Positions 1 to 11,710 of a stretch of DNA of 64,000 bases are shown piece by piece. The notes beneath the pieces were generated by a model. The model was not told where the DNA came from. It did no database searches and was given only the letters and a program-made list of their open reading frames with translations. Position numbers and translations under genes: made by a program. The stretch's first letter is position 1; each line of letters opens with the position of its first letter. This stretch comes from Chalara sp. BL73 (Eukaryota > Ascomycota > Leotiomycetes > Helotiales): positions 62,001 through 126,000 of the forward strand of contig CAKJVC010000067.1 in assembly GCA_918026815.1 (NCBI GenBank), written 5' to 3'.

Positions 1-486
1 CCAAGCTTGTCCACACGTCCCTCCTAAATCTTATTCTTCTATTCAACGCCCCAACCCCTCCTAAAGCACCAGCACCTAGCATTTTGTTCCTCACCGCTTA
101 TCACGAATGGCCCGAGAGTAATTGGCGTGTACTCTCGTATTTGATATCGTTGATATGAGAACAAAATTTGTAATCTAGAATTTAAAGTTTGTTTTATGGG
201 ATATCTTTAAGTTAAACTAGAGCTATGAACAGGTTCATCATTATTCATTTCCCTTCCCAGGGTGCAATCCTTGTGTCTAGTGTAACCACGAGATACGCAA
301 GTATATTGTGGAACCGGAATGATAGATGATCGATTCTATGTAGATCGAGTAGGTGGCCGTTCACAGGTAGTGTAGGTTTAGCATCGGATATATCTCTGCT
401 ATGACTGTATAGCCTCGAGCATCTTGCGAGTGATACTAGTGATCATGCACCGAGGGCTCTGAGGGTAAGTTGATAAGGGCGGGATT
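1..486. other. Intergenic, no gene seen
   Basis: No open frame or motif in this stretch supports a gene. It lies beyond the stop codon of the GTPase gene that ends at 487, so the right-hand part probably holds that gene's 3' UTR and polyadenylation region. The left edge of the window cuts off whatever lies further away. Confidence 0.6.
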
Positions 487-3400
487 CTAATCATCGTCTT
501 CGCTATCTACTGGATCATATTCATCGCCATCTGGGTCGAATTTCAGCCCATAAGCATCATCTTCCAAGAACTTCATATCCTCAAGCTTATCACGCTCCTC
601 GACCTCAAATGCAACTTCCGTTGCCCAAGAAATCTCGAGTTTCCGAAGTGCTGGATCAATTGCCTCTCGCATCTTAGCTTTAATGGGATCGGTGACTTGC
701 CTATCGCTTGCACGACTGCCAGCGGCGCTATGATTGTTGAGAAACATATCAATCTCAGCTTCAAAGGCTGTTATTACCCGGCGGTAGCTGACTGCAAATT
801 CAAAGTGAACATCGCTCAAAACCATGCCCATATGATCCATAATTTTCATAGAGACAGATTTGTACATTGCCAACCCGTTTTTCCTTATAAAGAGTTTATG
901 TTCAAGCTTGTTTCGGTTGTAAACTCCCTTGCCTGGTCTGTCTTTTAGAAAATGCATAATTTAAGTTAGAAATAGCTTACCTGTGCGTTCAGAGCATTTT
1001 TCATACATGGGTGATAAATAATCCTTTATCTGGGCCGAAACCAGAGCGTGGGCATCTTGCGCCTCGTTCTTGATTTGTTTTGCTATCCTGGTTGTCTCGG
1101 CTTCAAGCATTGTGTAGAGATTGCTAAGATTATCAGCGAGCATATCAAGGTAAATGCTTAGTCTGGGAAAGCTCTGGCGAGCTAGCAGAACTGCAGCAGC
1201 TCGATCTGCAACTAGAATTTTAGAATTAGAGACAAAATCCGCCATCTCTTGTTCTATTACAGTCGTAAAGGTGTCATTCCAGACCTCTATAAAGGCTTTT
1301 TTGTAATCAGAAGCACTAACTGTGTAAGTTGAAAGTTGACCTCCATCTTTTAGATTAACTTACAGTCTTTGGTTCCAGTTGATGTCTCCCATCTCATCCT
1401 TTCGTGACCGTAGCCACTCCCCAAATCTAAAGTTTACTGCCATATGTGTATTCCATTTCATGTTAACAGTGAATTCTCTAATAGTGTCCCTAGATGCTAA
1501 GGCTGCCGTCCTTTCGGCCTCGGGCATCAGGTCATAAATTCGAGCTCGAATCATCCTCTTAACAGACTTTTCCGTTGCGAGAGCCAGTTCCTGGAATGCC
1601 TGTATTTGGATTATTAGCAACTCTTAGCTTTAGAAAGGATAGCAACCAAAGAACATACCTTCTCAAATCCCTCCAAAGGGATATGCAAAATACGCTGCAT
1701 ATTTGCCCGCTGCTCTACTGTCAACTTAGCATCCTTAGAGCAATAACGCAGCCAAGGCTTCATTGAAGACAGAAGATTTTCGACAGACTCTAGGAAAACC
1801 TGGGCATTTCGATCTCTTTGTTTCCAAGTAAATTTGATCAACCAATCCCGAAGCCTAGGAATCTGAGTGTCTGCTTTAGTTGGGAATGCCATTTTTCTTG
1901 CAGTGATGTCAGGACGCAAGTATTCCAGGTATGTCTTAGATGCTACGCAAAAGACCTGCAAGGTTGTGCCATCTGTTTCTTTGTGAATTTCTTGCAGTGT
2001 CTGTTCGTAATCATTTCGTACCATTTTGGCTGACTGCGCGTTGCGGTATTCCGCTGCTCGAATAATGGCTCGAGAACACGATTTATTCAGGGCAATTTGA
2101 AGGTTATCAATGCGTTTGCTCAAGCTTTCTTCAGATTTAATGTATTCCTTCATAAGTTTCTGCAACTGCGGAAGTGTCTGTTGGCCAGGTAACTTCTGTG
2201 TTGTGCTTGGGCTCTCGTCACTATCGGAATCCTCGTACTTTCGCTTTAACCTTCCATTGAAACCCTCCATCTTCATTTCTATCTCACTCTTCAACGAACT
2301 ACAGAGTGCTTTAACGTCATCTCTTTGCCGGATACGCTCTTTAAACATGGCGCCCTTTTGATTCATATCCGCAAAATATGGATCAAGCTCCTGCTTCAAT
2401 TTCGGCTCCTGTCTAGCATACGTCTTCAAGGGGAAAGTTTCATCGCAATGTGTAAGAACAAAACAAAGTTGGTCCGAATTGAAAGTTCCATCGAGTACCA
2501 TATTCAACTTTGTGTATTCAGCGAGAAGGTTATGAGCTTGCTGGCTTGTGATCCCTCGCTTCATTCCCTCCACAATACAATTAATGGCCCCCTTTTGTTG
2601 ATATTTTTCAGCTACTGCGCATCTTGCTGAATTCGAATCGTAGCTTCCAGGCAAGTCGACCAAAGTAATGCCATTTGCAAGTATCTCAGACTTAACATAA
2701 ACCTTTACAAGCTTGATTAGTGGCCAATGTGCAAAACCTTCAACTCGGTCATCGCCTTCAATGCCACCGTCAATGTACTTGCGGATAGCAGCAGAGAAGC
2801 CTCTGAGTCTACGCTTTCGGATCGTCTTTGTCCCTCCAAGGACGTCTTGTACTCCGGGATGATTGATCAGCTCTCGCAACTTAGCTTTTGCCAGCTGTTC
2901 CAGTGTTCCAATATTAGGATAGATGAACTTCAGCCTATCTACTGCTTCTTTGAGACGGCGCTTGCGGTCAAGATCTATCTCAACATCTGCTTCATCTAAT
3001 TCTGAAAGGTGCTGTTTTGCTTCTCGAAGCAGCACTTTGAGGTCTGCGCTCCATTCTCTTTGGGTCATAAACTCAACTTCTGCTTTGAAACTTTCACTCT
3101 CATCGTCGCTATAGTTGTATCTAACCTCTACTGCCACAGCGGTACAGGCTCGATTCATCGATGTAGGGAGTAACTCATCAATATTCAGAAGAGCGTTGAT
3201 CAATGTCGACTTTCCTTTTCCTGTGGCACCTCGAAGATTAACTTGAATATTGTTCAAGTGTTGCTGTTCAAGGTGATCCTCTATCAATAGAGTCAGATAT
3301 AATAGAAAGATAGAAGAGACGCAATTACAGATTTAAGGCACTCACTTATTCTGTTTCTCCAGTGCTGAGATAGCCTAGCAGCAGACTCTGTACCCTGAGC

Positions 3401-3559
3401 CTCAAAGACTGACATCATATGATCTAGGCATTTGATGCTGGCCTGGACAGCTTTCTCCTTGGTCTTCACTGATTTTAGTGTCTCGCTCGAACCTGAAACA
3501 TCTTTCCATCTTGGATTAAGCTTTAGGAATGGAGCCTCTGATCTCTTGAAGCGGTGCAT
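487..3559 (-). CDS. SLIP-GC-like dynamin-superfamily GTPase
   Basis: Five exons (3559-3346, 3280-1659, 1599-1364, 1315-981, 941-487) join in frame to 953 aa. The start is the first ATG after an in-frame stop upstream. A P-loop GATGKGKST lies at about residues 89-97, followed by LLPTS and ACTA segments as in nuclear GTPase SLIP-GC (NUGGC) relatives. The G3 motif DLPG is at about 280 and a THCDE segment, which may serve as G4, at about 348. The rest is charged and helical, and the last 25 residues are strongly acidic. The family belongs to the dynamin superfamily. The animal member is a nuclear GTPase of germinal-centre B cells; fungal roles are not established. One intron (942-980) would be only 39 nt. 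The GTPase call is firm, the subfamily less so. Confidence 0.8.
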
Positions 3560-5414
3560 TGTTCCAGATAGCGATTATTCTGAGAAGATGGGGGTGCTTG
3601 AAGATTAATAGCTTGTGGTGGGTCGCTCAATTCTCACCTTATTAAAGGCGATTGTGAAGTAAATTGAATATATGGATAATAGGAGTTGTTGAGTGTCGAA
3701 TGCGTTCTCGAAGGGAAAGATAAGGCTGTTGATCAGAAGGTGGTCAGCGTTCTGTGAGATAATATCTCTAGTGTACGAAGCCGAGGGATTTGAAAGCAGT
3801 ATATGTAAAGCTGAAAGTGAACTTTGATACCGTACCTCTATGGGTCAAAGCTGTTGTTATATTATCATGGGTAAACTAAGGGTTGAAAGGCGTTGTTGCT
3901 GTTCTGCAACGGTCGCAAATATTGATGGTTACGCTCCTTTCTGTCACCTTGTTGTTGCGGTTATATTGTGCTTATGAGAGACGTCGTGAAGAAGAAGCAG
4001 TTCTCAAATGGGTGAAGTGGCCGAGGTTTTATGAAAGCTGAGGGTGTGAGGGAGAGCTTACGTGCTACCTTGTTTAGCGCGTGAAGGCAGACAACCTCGC
4101 CGCTAGTAGACCAATTGGGTTGTAATCCCAGAAAATATACAAAGATGGAGTGGAAGGCGGGAAATTCAAGAAATGGTCGGAAGTGAGGAGGGATGGTTAG
4201 AGGAAATCAATGGAGCGGCAAACAGAGGAAGGTGAAGAGAAGAGACAAAGGTAACAATAGAGAGAGCAGAGATGGGAATGGCGATTTAGACAGCAAGAGG
4301 CAATAAGGAAGCAAGGGGGGGAAATATGCATATAAACGTTAGGGATGGTCTACGGTTATTTCATTTACGAGATGTACCGCAGGGTTAAGTTTGGTGACTG
4401 TCTGGATTATCTGTTGTAGAAGCGCTTCCAGGGAGGAAGGAAGGATGGTAGAGATTATTAAGAGCCGCCGCACTACTGCACAACAGACTGAGGACTGTAA
4501 ATATCACAGGAATCTGTAGGAACAAATAATTTGAACCTATTGTCAGGGCATATGATATTAGTATATGAATCTAAGGATAGTAAATAACTTGTGTGCCATG
4601 ATATAAAACAAGCTATATCGCTTGAAATGTTAAAGTCGAAGATCCTAGAGCCTATGTTCAAGGCACTATTCCTAGAACAGACATCATAAGCACTCCCGTC
4701 GTAGTAGGAGCAGGGAGCGTGAGCCCAATGTCGTGCTATATCGAAAGCTCACCTCCCCCCAGTCATGGTTAGTGACCCGCTCCCAAACTGCTTAACACTG
4801 CTTATTTTCAATCAGTAGCTTGAGAGCAAATGTTTCCCAGGATGGTCAAGCAATCTGAGTGTATAAGTTTTAGGCTTAGAGATACGCAGCGGGATTACTG
4901 ATTGTATCCTGACGCTTGTTGTGGAACATGGCTATTTTAGACAAGACTGCCACAGCGTGTGACACATTCTCTAGTATGGATCCCCATAGAAGAATAGGGT
5001 GCTATGTATTTGCGCACCTTCAATAAGATGTCAAGGCTGAGATGAAGAAACGGGTTACAATCTTCTTGCTACGGCAATATTTAATATTACGGGCGGCCAG
5101 TGCCATGGAATTTATCAATAACTGTCGCCGCGTCTTTCAAAAGAATCAAATAATGGTGATTCTTAATTTGAAATCAAACAGCTCAGGATCAAGCTCATAT
5201 AGCTTGCATTCATGGACCATTATGTCAACGCCCTTGTAATGAGTTGGAAAGATTCCGAGCCTGGTATATATTTTCCTTGCTACTTCCCTGTTCGTTGAAG
5301 AATGAGGCAGGTGACTACAGGTGATGACTTTTTATGTAGTACTGGAAGGCAGTAGAACTCCTCGTTAGAGTAACCTTGACTAGATACACTCATAATTGCT
5401 AGTTTGGCAAATTC
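3560..5414. other. Intergenic with polypurine promoter tract
   Basis: No gene is supported. The right side of the GTPase gene (transcribed leftwards from 3559) lies here. About 4140-4330 is strongly purine-rich on the + strand, which means CT-rich on the strand of that gene, as is common in promoters of filamentous fungi. The short open frames at 4473-4661 and 5042-5239 show no recognisable protein. Confidence 0.5.
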
Positions 5415-6035
5415 TTAGCTGCTCAAGTCCTCGTCATAGAAGATCATATTCCAGTTTGGGCCATAGCGTGCGAGAATATGAGGATGCAGTCTTTCAGATG
5501 TGCAAATACTTGTTGATTTGATCTGGCCGTACCTGTACTCCCTCATGTAGTTAGTTTTGTGCTCAATCGCGCCAACAAGGCCGACTATAACTCCGTCAAA
5601 TTTTGTTATAGACATCTCCCCTTCTAGAGATACCCAAGACCATGTCTGCCCACGGCATTCAGTTGACCGAAATGTGGAGCCTCCCGATGACCAAGTAAGC
5701 CGCGCAGGTCATTGGTATTACCATAATCTGGCGATGTACTCGTCCATGATCTCAGACTGAACTCTTCTAGCTATCTCAGATATCGCCATCATCTTGTCCG
5801 CTACTTTGCTCAGTTTGCTAGTGTAAAATGTCCCCACAAGATGACCCCAAAGTGTGTATTGTTCGAGGTGATGATTGTGAGGTCCTCCTAAAGTTCCCTG
5901 TTCGGAGATATACCGGCGCCTTTCAGAATTGACAGCAGAATTTAACACGACGCCAATTTGAAATGTCTTGCAGGCTGCATCTTGGTTAGCTGTGTTTTCG
6001 GCGTCAGATATGTATTCTAAGGTGAGACAATACAT
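5415..6035 (-). pseudogene. HET-domain protein relic, C-terminal part
   Basis: One reading frame of 207 codons runs from 6035 to 5415 and is broken only by two in-frame stops, TAA and TGA, three codons apart at about 5711-5725. The first half has the pattern found after the HET domain in heterokaryon-incompatibility proteins: LSKVADKMMAISEIARRVQ followed by DEYIARLW. The second half continues with LTWSS and then TWSWVSLEGE, matching the usual 'PSWSWAS' segment. The N-terminal HET domain itself is not recognisable upstream. The stops are of kinds that C-to-T change (repeat-induced point mutation) can produce from CAA and CGA codons, but this is inference. An alternative is an intron spanning the stops, starting at the GTAATA after the LW codons; I saw no convincing acceptor that keeps the frame. 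Confidence 0.65.
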
Positions 6036-6642
6036 TCTATGATAGTTTATCCTCGCAAAGTATGCGACTGTAAGTACTCCCAGTATTTGCGCCGCTGTTT
6101 ACGAGTATGGGATCATGCTGGCCAGCGGTGGGTGGCATTTGGAGGCAAGGTATTATTCGAGCTGGGGGGCGGAGGGGACAACATCCATCTGCACACTTGT
6201 CTACGAGTGTTTGCAAATGAGCTTTGGGAGCCTCCGACCGGCTGTGTAGGATCCTGAAAAGTATGCAGGGGACTACGCGCCAACTCTCGAACCTGATCTT
6301 AATACAACAGAACTATGCTCGGTTATCCACAGGTGATAGTACACCGAGGGAGTATTCCTATGGCTTGAGCCATTAGAGCTATTGGGAATTGAGCTAGCGT
6401 GATCCTTAGATCCATCCTTACAGAAGAACCAGTGGCAGTCAGACTATACGAATCTATTAGTTTTGTATTTCTTATCGTAAATCGTTTTCGCGATGCGCAC
6501 TTTAGTTGTTTTATGAGCTATCAAACCCTTAATTTTGGTAAACCATATCATTTATATTCGTCCAGCTATCTCTAAAACGCTCATGGATCATGAAACAAGT
6601 CTATTTCATTAGCCTCACTCTCTATACCTGATAAACATCAAC
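6036..6642. other. Intergenic or decayed upstream part of HET relic
   Basis: If the HET relic once had a full N-terminal half, it should lie here on the minus strand, but I find no HET motifs. The + strand frame 6039-6257 resembles no known family. The right end is the 3' flank of the DUF3605 gene. Confidence 0.4.
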
Positions 6643-7323
6643 CTATTTCGTCCATTCGTCCAGCAAATCCTTTGGAGCATCCTTGACCAAGACATGAATA
6701 TGCTCTAAAGACCTCACGCTTTGCAACGCAACCCAATTCTTGAACCATAGAACTCGGTCCTCACCGTCAGGCCCAAGCTTATCAGTAAAGAAACGTTTCA
6801 CGAAGTCCTCCACCATGTTGCGGCTCTCGTCAGTCATATCGCCAGTCTCAGGATTGGTTGGGATATGTGTTCTACTCCAAACGACGATATGAGTGATGTC
6901 CGGAGTGAGTCCGTATGGCCAGTCATTCACTAGAACCCGATAATCGGAGTGATCTTCAAATGGTGTGGTAGATACTGGCGTGAAAGGGGGCTGACCCCAA
7001 TGCTTGGGTAAACGATTCACAAGCAGATAGTTGGTCATTGAACCATATTCTTTCTTCGTCTCGGCGGTCCAGCTCATATATTTCCGCAGATCCGAAGGCT
7101 TGCGTTTCAGTATGGACAGGTTGTTGTCCCCTGGTTGTTATTGTCAGTTACACAATTTCGTAGTTGCGGTTGCATCAGCTGCAATCTTTGGTTAACTCAA
7201 CTGACCAATTATCTTCCTCATATCTTCCCAGTCATGATACTTAAATTCCTCGTCGGTAAGTGAGAGAACCCATCTATCCACATCTGTGAGAGGGAATGGA
7301 GCATCTGGAGTGATTTCGCCCAT
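6643..7323 (-). CDS. DUF3605 family protein (Ngi1-like)
   Basis: Two exons (7323-7206 and 7130-6643) separated by a 75-nt intron encode 201 aa. Exon 1 holds the PFPLTDVDRWVLSLTDEEFK segment. Exon 2 holds MSWTAETKKEYGSMTNYLL, RLPKHWG, a WPYGL...HIVVW segment and a C-terminal WFKNW...EHIHVLV segment. This string of motifs is characteristic of the fungal DUF3605 family. One member, Candida albicans Ngi1, is induced by N-acetylglucosamine. No catalytic activity is established for the family and there is no signal peptide. The start chosen is the ATG that gives the conserved N-terminus. The length is normal for the family. Confidence 0.85.
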
Positions 7324-8057
7324 GTTCTGTCACAGCCTGGGATTGCAAGAAAGCTGTACACCTCGTCAGCCTTGTTACACATGCGCTTTGGCGTAGATAC
7401 AATTGCTGAAGTAGGAAAGGATGAATTATATACAGACTCGATTAGTGAGTTTGTGAGGTTATTGACGGGTAGAGAAAGTTCCCTTGACAAAGTTACGTAC
7501 GGAGAAGCTGGAGATCTTTTAAAGATGAAAATTTGATGAGGCTTTAAGACGACAGGTGTTGATTGCCCAGAGTCTCGGATTGAAACCGAAAATGATGGAA
7601 ATAATCAGCCAATAGAAGTCATGTCTGACCTTGGCGCCAAGACCACATCAAAGTTGGGGCAGAAATGCAATCACGTGGGTGATGCGCACAGTAACAGTTG
7701 GAAGTTCATTTCACCTTGCGTGGGACAGACAAAAAGGCGGACTTAAGTGTATCTATTGCAACCTCATCTGTGCTAGTTTTGGGAACAGCTCACAATCTAA
7801 AACCACCTTCTCTTTGACAATTGGTTGGCTTTTTCGATTAAACTACCATGACACGCCACCGAGAATTGTCCTTCCCCTGTCAGCTTGTGATTTCCTGAGT
7901 ACATGTACCATGCACAAATAAGAAACGCTACAAAATCGAACACCATGAGCCATCATGAGCCATTTTTGGTAAGACAAACATCTCAATGAGGCCAATATGC
8001 AGTTCTTTTGACCGCAAGCCGTTCTTTCCCTTGCATTTCGTTCAAATATACCATTCT
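7324..8057. other. Intergenic
   Basis: This lies between the start of the DUF3605 gene (7323, leftward) and the stop of the GH93 gene (8058, leftward). It therefore contains the DUF3605 promoter and the GH93 3' end. The + strand frame 7631-7921 shows no family resemblance. Confidence 0.55.
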
Positions 8058-9355
8058 CTAAATCCCCAGCGTGCTCTTCAGGTCGATAACGCTGACGCTG
8101 ACCTGATTTGTCGAGCTAGGAGGGAGCCACCCACCACCAATTATCACCAAAAAATTATCACCGCCTTTGGAGAGGGCCAAGCTGCGCGAATATGCATTCG
8201 GTTGCGGGGTGCTGTACTCAACCCAGGATTTTGGATCGCCCAAGTTCTGATTTGTGAAGATCTTAGATGAGGATCCTCCACTTATTACGATGGTTCCGCT
8301 TGAGTTCCTTCCTGTGCTTGACCAAACAACATATGGTGAGCTGGTCAAAGTTGAGCCAGCTGTCGAAACAAGAGTATAGGATGTTGCACTCAAAACATTC
8401 AAGGGGTTGCTGGTTAGTCGATAATGGATCCTACAACCATCGGTCCCACATACTTCGTATGCAAAGATGTAGTTATTGTTTGGCAATTTTGTGATGGCAG
8501 GCATTCCAGGCCGGGCGGCGTAATTATTGACATCGTGAACGTCATCTACCACCGAAGACCAAGTGAGGAGGTCCGTGGTGGTTTGGTGAGACAGCTTCTG
8601 CCCATAACTTGGATCTCGTTGATCTGCATAGTAGCAAATAAGTTGGTTGTTATATACCCTGGAAATCGCCTCTCGTTAGTTTCAGCCCGGTTAATATTTC
8701 CCAATTGCTTTGGACAAAGCCCTCAACTCAAAATCCTAACTGGTGCAGATTTTACACTCGCTCCATCGAAAATAGAGAGCCAGCAGACTTACATCAGCAA
8801 CGGCTCCCAAACCGGCGTTTCCCCATTGTTTGGAACAGCCTTTCCCCCGCTGGCCACGCTGCTCACGAATGACCAGCTGAAACCGCTATCGGTGCTTGCA
8901 TATACATCGATCTTAGTTTTACTTAGGTCTGTCGGAATACTGTTCCCTGCCGCTAATATAGTGCCCGCCGGGTACCTCCCAATAGCACTTGGGAGCACAT
9001 ATAAAGTTGGTTGATAACGCAGACCCCAGTTGTTCACGGTATCGTTGATCTGAGATATCTTGGTCCAAGTGGAGCCTCCATCGGTGGACCGGTAGATTGG
9101 GAAGTAAACGAGTGGAGGCTCTGGAGAGTAATTTTCCCAAGTAGCGAGAAGAGTATTAGACGAAAGTGAAATAGCTCGGGCGTATAGAACACGAGGATCC
9201 ACCCATCCGGCGTTTGACGGAGGCGAAAATATGACTTTGTTTGAAATTGTGGTGGTTTGTCGGTCCTCAAGAACTTTGGTAGGTGATGCCGTCCCTTGGG
9301 CCACAAAGAGCATCAAGATGCTGAGCGCAGATAATATGCTATGTACAACGAACAT
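8058..9355 (-). CDS. Secreted GH93 exo-arabinanase-like glycosidase
   Basis: Two exons (9355-8793 and 8658-8058; intron 134 nt) join to 387 aa. Residues 1-24 form a signal peptide (hydrophobic core ending in GTAS). The mature part shows the GH93 six-bladed sialidase-like fold signature: LYARAISLSSNTLLATWENY, YFPIYRSTDGGSTW (an Asp-box), WGLRYQPTLY, IPTDLSKTKIDVYASTD, PNNGETPVWEPLLM and CYYADQRDP...GQKLSHQTT. Characterised GH93 enzymes release arabinobiose from the non-reducing ends of alpha-1,5-arabinan. Length matches the family. The splice at 8792/8659 restores the codon for the Met of WEPLLM. The nearby GH43 and GH115 genes support a role in plant cell-wall side-chain breakdown outside the cell. 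BNR-repeat sialidase is the alternative annotation. Confidence 0.85.
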
Positions 9356-10370
9356 TGTGGTTGGACAATACCCTAAACAGTATTAGACAGTTCCGGGCGT
9401 GCTATGCAGTAATGCCGCTGCGATATTGCCTCTGAAGATTCTTAGCTTCGAAGCATTTTTTGACAGCTGAGAATTCGACCCCTTATGAACACAAGAAATA
9501 TAGCAATGCCAATACATATTTTAAATTACATGGCGCCAATAAACTCCCAGTGGTTTTGGTTCGTGGACTTCAACTCCGCTTTCCTCCATGATCACAAGAT
9601 TGTGCCAACAATGGGCCATAGCCCTTGGCGGGACGGGCGAAGATATTTTGCCTGGGAACCCCCGGACCGCTCCGGACCGTGGATTCAATCTTCCCTGTCA
9701 ACAACTCAGGAGATTCCCCAGATCTCATGCAAGGGGATCATCATCGTCAGAAAAACTGCCATGCGGGGTACTTGGTTCGGCTGTTACCCGCCCGAACTCT
9801 CGGACCAACTGGCGGAGGAACATTGAGAGGTGTTTAGCGCGCCAGTACAAATTGACCTTGAAGCGCAGAAAATGGAGATGGTCATAAAATCACATGCGAA
9901 TGCTGACTTGAGGTGGTAAGCTAAGAGTGCTGTTTGTTACCTATCCACACAGTCTAGCCCGGACTTAAAGGACCCTTGCTAGAGCATTGAAGAATCTGTC
10001 AGGAACCAACCCTTAAGCTTATGTGCTGTGCACTAAATATAGCCAAACAGCTACCTGGGTACTGCCCTATGTGGGACCTCTCTAAGGCTGTTATGTACAG
10101 GTGGTTCATGTACGTTCAAAATACATACAGCCTGACTGGACTGGCCGCCGGGGATTTGTGGGACTTTTGCGAACGTGGTTGCAAATATATTTATTTCAGG
10201 AAGATCCGAAAGAAAAAAAAGTCTCTGTGTTGAGCAATTGGAAAGACAACGAGGACGAAAATACGGTCTACAAACGACATCACTGGCAATCCGTGCTCTT
10301 TATATATAAGAAAGATAAATCCAGGCCACACTGGATTCTCAAAAGCTCTAAATGCCGTCCTTCTCCTTGA
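9356..10370. other. Intergenic, GH93 promoter region
   Basis: No gene is supported. This is the upstream region of the GH93 gene and the 3' flank of the DUF1996 gene. Overlapping + strand frames between 9485 and 10370 have no family features and no introns that would extend them. A paired CGG/CCG element at 9662-9679 is listed separately. Confidence 0.55.
9662..9679. promoter_or_regulatory. Candidate Zn2Cys6 regulator site
   Basis: The 8-base word CCGGACCG occurs twice here, separated by CT, about 310 bases upstream of the GH93 start. Each word contains an inverted CGG/CCG pair with a 1-base spacer. Gal4-type Zn2Cys6 regulators, including those that control fungal arabinan and xylan genes, bind CGG-type half-sites. 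The spacing does not match a published consensus that I can name with certainty, so this is a candidate only. Confidence 0.25.
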
Positions 10371-11710
10371 TCAATTAATGGTCACGCCGCCGGGAAGAGT
10401 TCTGAGCCCTGCATCCAACAATCCTTAGAAAATGATGGCATCTTGCGGAGAGGTAAGACTTACAACCATCGCCATCAACATCCTCCTTCATCGTTTGCGG
10501 GATTGTACATATCTTCGCCTGCGCTGGGGTCTGCGTAAGAAGCTCTGAACAAACCTCATTGGTACAGCGCGCATTAATCGCTCTTTGAAGCGAGTCGCCC
10601 TTCCAGCCGAAGACGTAGTCACCGTGCTGTCCATGACCGGTGCTAGGAAAAATGCATATCAGCTCTCGTTCCGTAGCCCTGGAAGGGGAACCCGAAAGGC
10701 TGTTACTCACGCGTCTCCCATGGCATATACGAAAGGTTGGCTGCCATCCTCAGGCCAGAGCTGCTTTTGATTAAACGGACGCGTGTCCCACATGATCTCG
10801 TACATAAGCTGCGGAAGGCGAACCGGGTGACTCTCTGGGCACTTGCCACGTTCGCCTGGTGCATAGGGCGGGGTGGCCACGGGCGGGAAGTATCCTTCGA
10901 AAGGCACGGTGGCGTACGCAACGTGGCTCTTATGGTCCGGGGAATCGAGGTTCACCCCATCCCAGCAGGTGGGAAAGCTGATGGTTGTTCTAATGCCATC
11001 ATTGCAAAAGCGGGGAGGAAGGCTCGTTGTGTCGTTGACCCCGACGCATGGGGCGGTCTGGTAGATTATGGGATTCCCTTCCTCGACGAAACACCGATGG
11101 CAGATCCCGCGAGATTCGCCTTCCGTGCCGCGTAACGTTGGATCGCCGGCGAGCATACGGAATCCCTGCTAGGGTTAGCATTTCAAGCTAGCCTTCCGAA
11201 ATGGGTAGACAGTCAATTCGTGACAGAGCCGCTCTTCGAAAACTCGACAAAAAAAAGTTATTGTATATGACCACGACAGCTTACAGGTTTGAAGGCAGTG
11301 ACCTTGGTGACCCCATCATATGGTGGAATATAATAAACCGTAATGCCGCCGTTTTGGTCCAATCCTAGATTGGGGAACTGTTTGACCCGTTTGAACGTTC
11401 CATTGCGAGCTCGAAAGTACAATGCCGCAGTCCAATAATTGCTAAAGTCTTCACTAAATGTGCAGCTCGTGCAGGTTGATTCGCTGGGAAGGTCATAAGC
11501 GATGGGCTCCATCGTGGCATTGAACGAGTTTCCTCCGACGATTTGATGCGTGTGAGGCGATCCTATAAGTCCTGGATTGACCAAAGGGTCAAGCCGCTCT
11601 ACTACCAGCTGGGAACATCCGAATCTCATCATCCTTGCCGTTGAGATCTGTGCGCGCGTTGTTGAAAGACCACCGAGGGCCATCATGGTTATTATTTTGG
11701 GCCAATTCAT
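10371..11710 (-). CDS. Secreted DUF1996 protein
   Basis: Four exons (11710-11285, 11165-10711, 10642-10464, 10408-10371) join to 365 aa. The N-terminus is a likely signal peptide ending near TTRA. The DUF1996 hallmarks follow in order: [93 protein letters not shown] and finally [11 protein letters not shown]. The last 38-nt exon is needed to complete an EDVDGDGWLRTLPG tail like that of relatives. DUF1996 proteins are secreted fungal proteins, often next to carbohydrate-active enzymes or fused to WSC domains. Their reaction is not known to me. It sits between GH93 and GH43, all three transcribed leftwards. Confidence 0.85.

Noticed and set aside
9485..10370. Cluster of + strand frames of 70-113 codons
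   Set aside because: Several frames overlap over the same bases, with no domain, signal peptide or intron structure.
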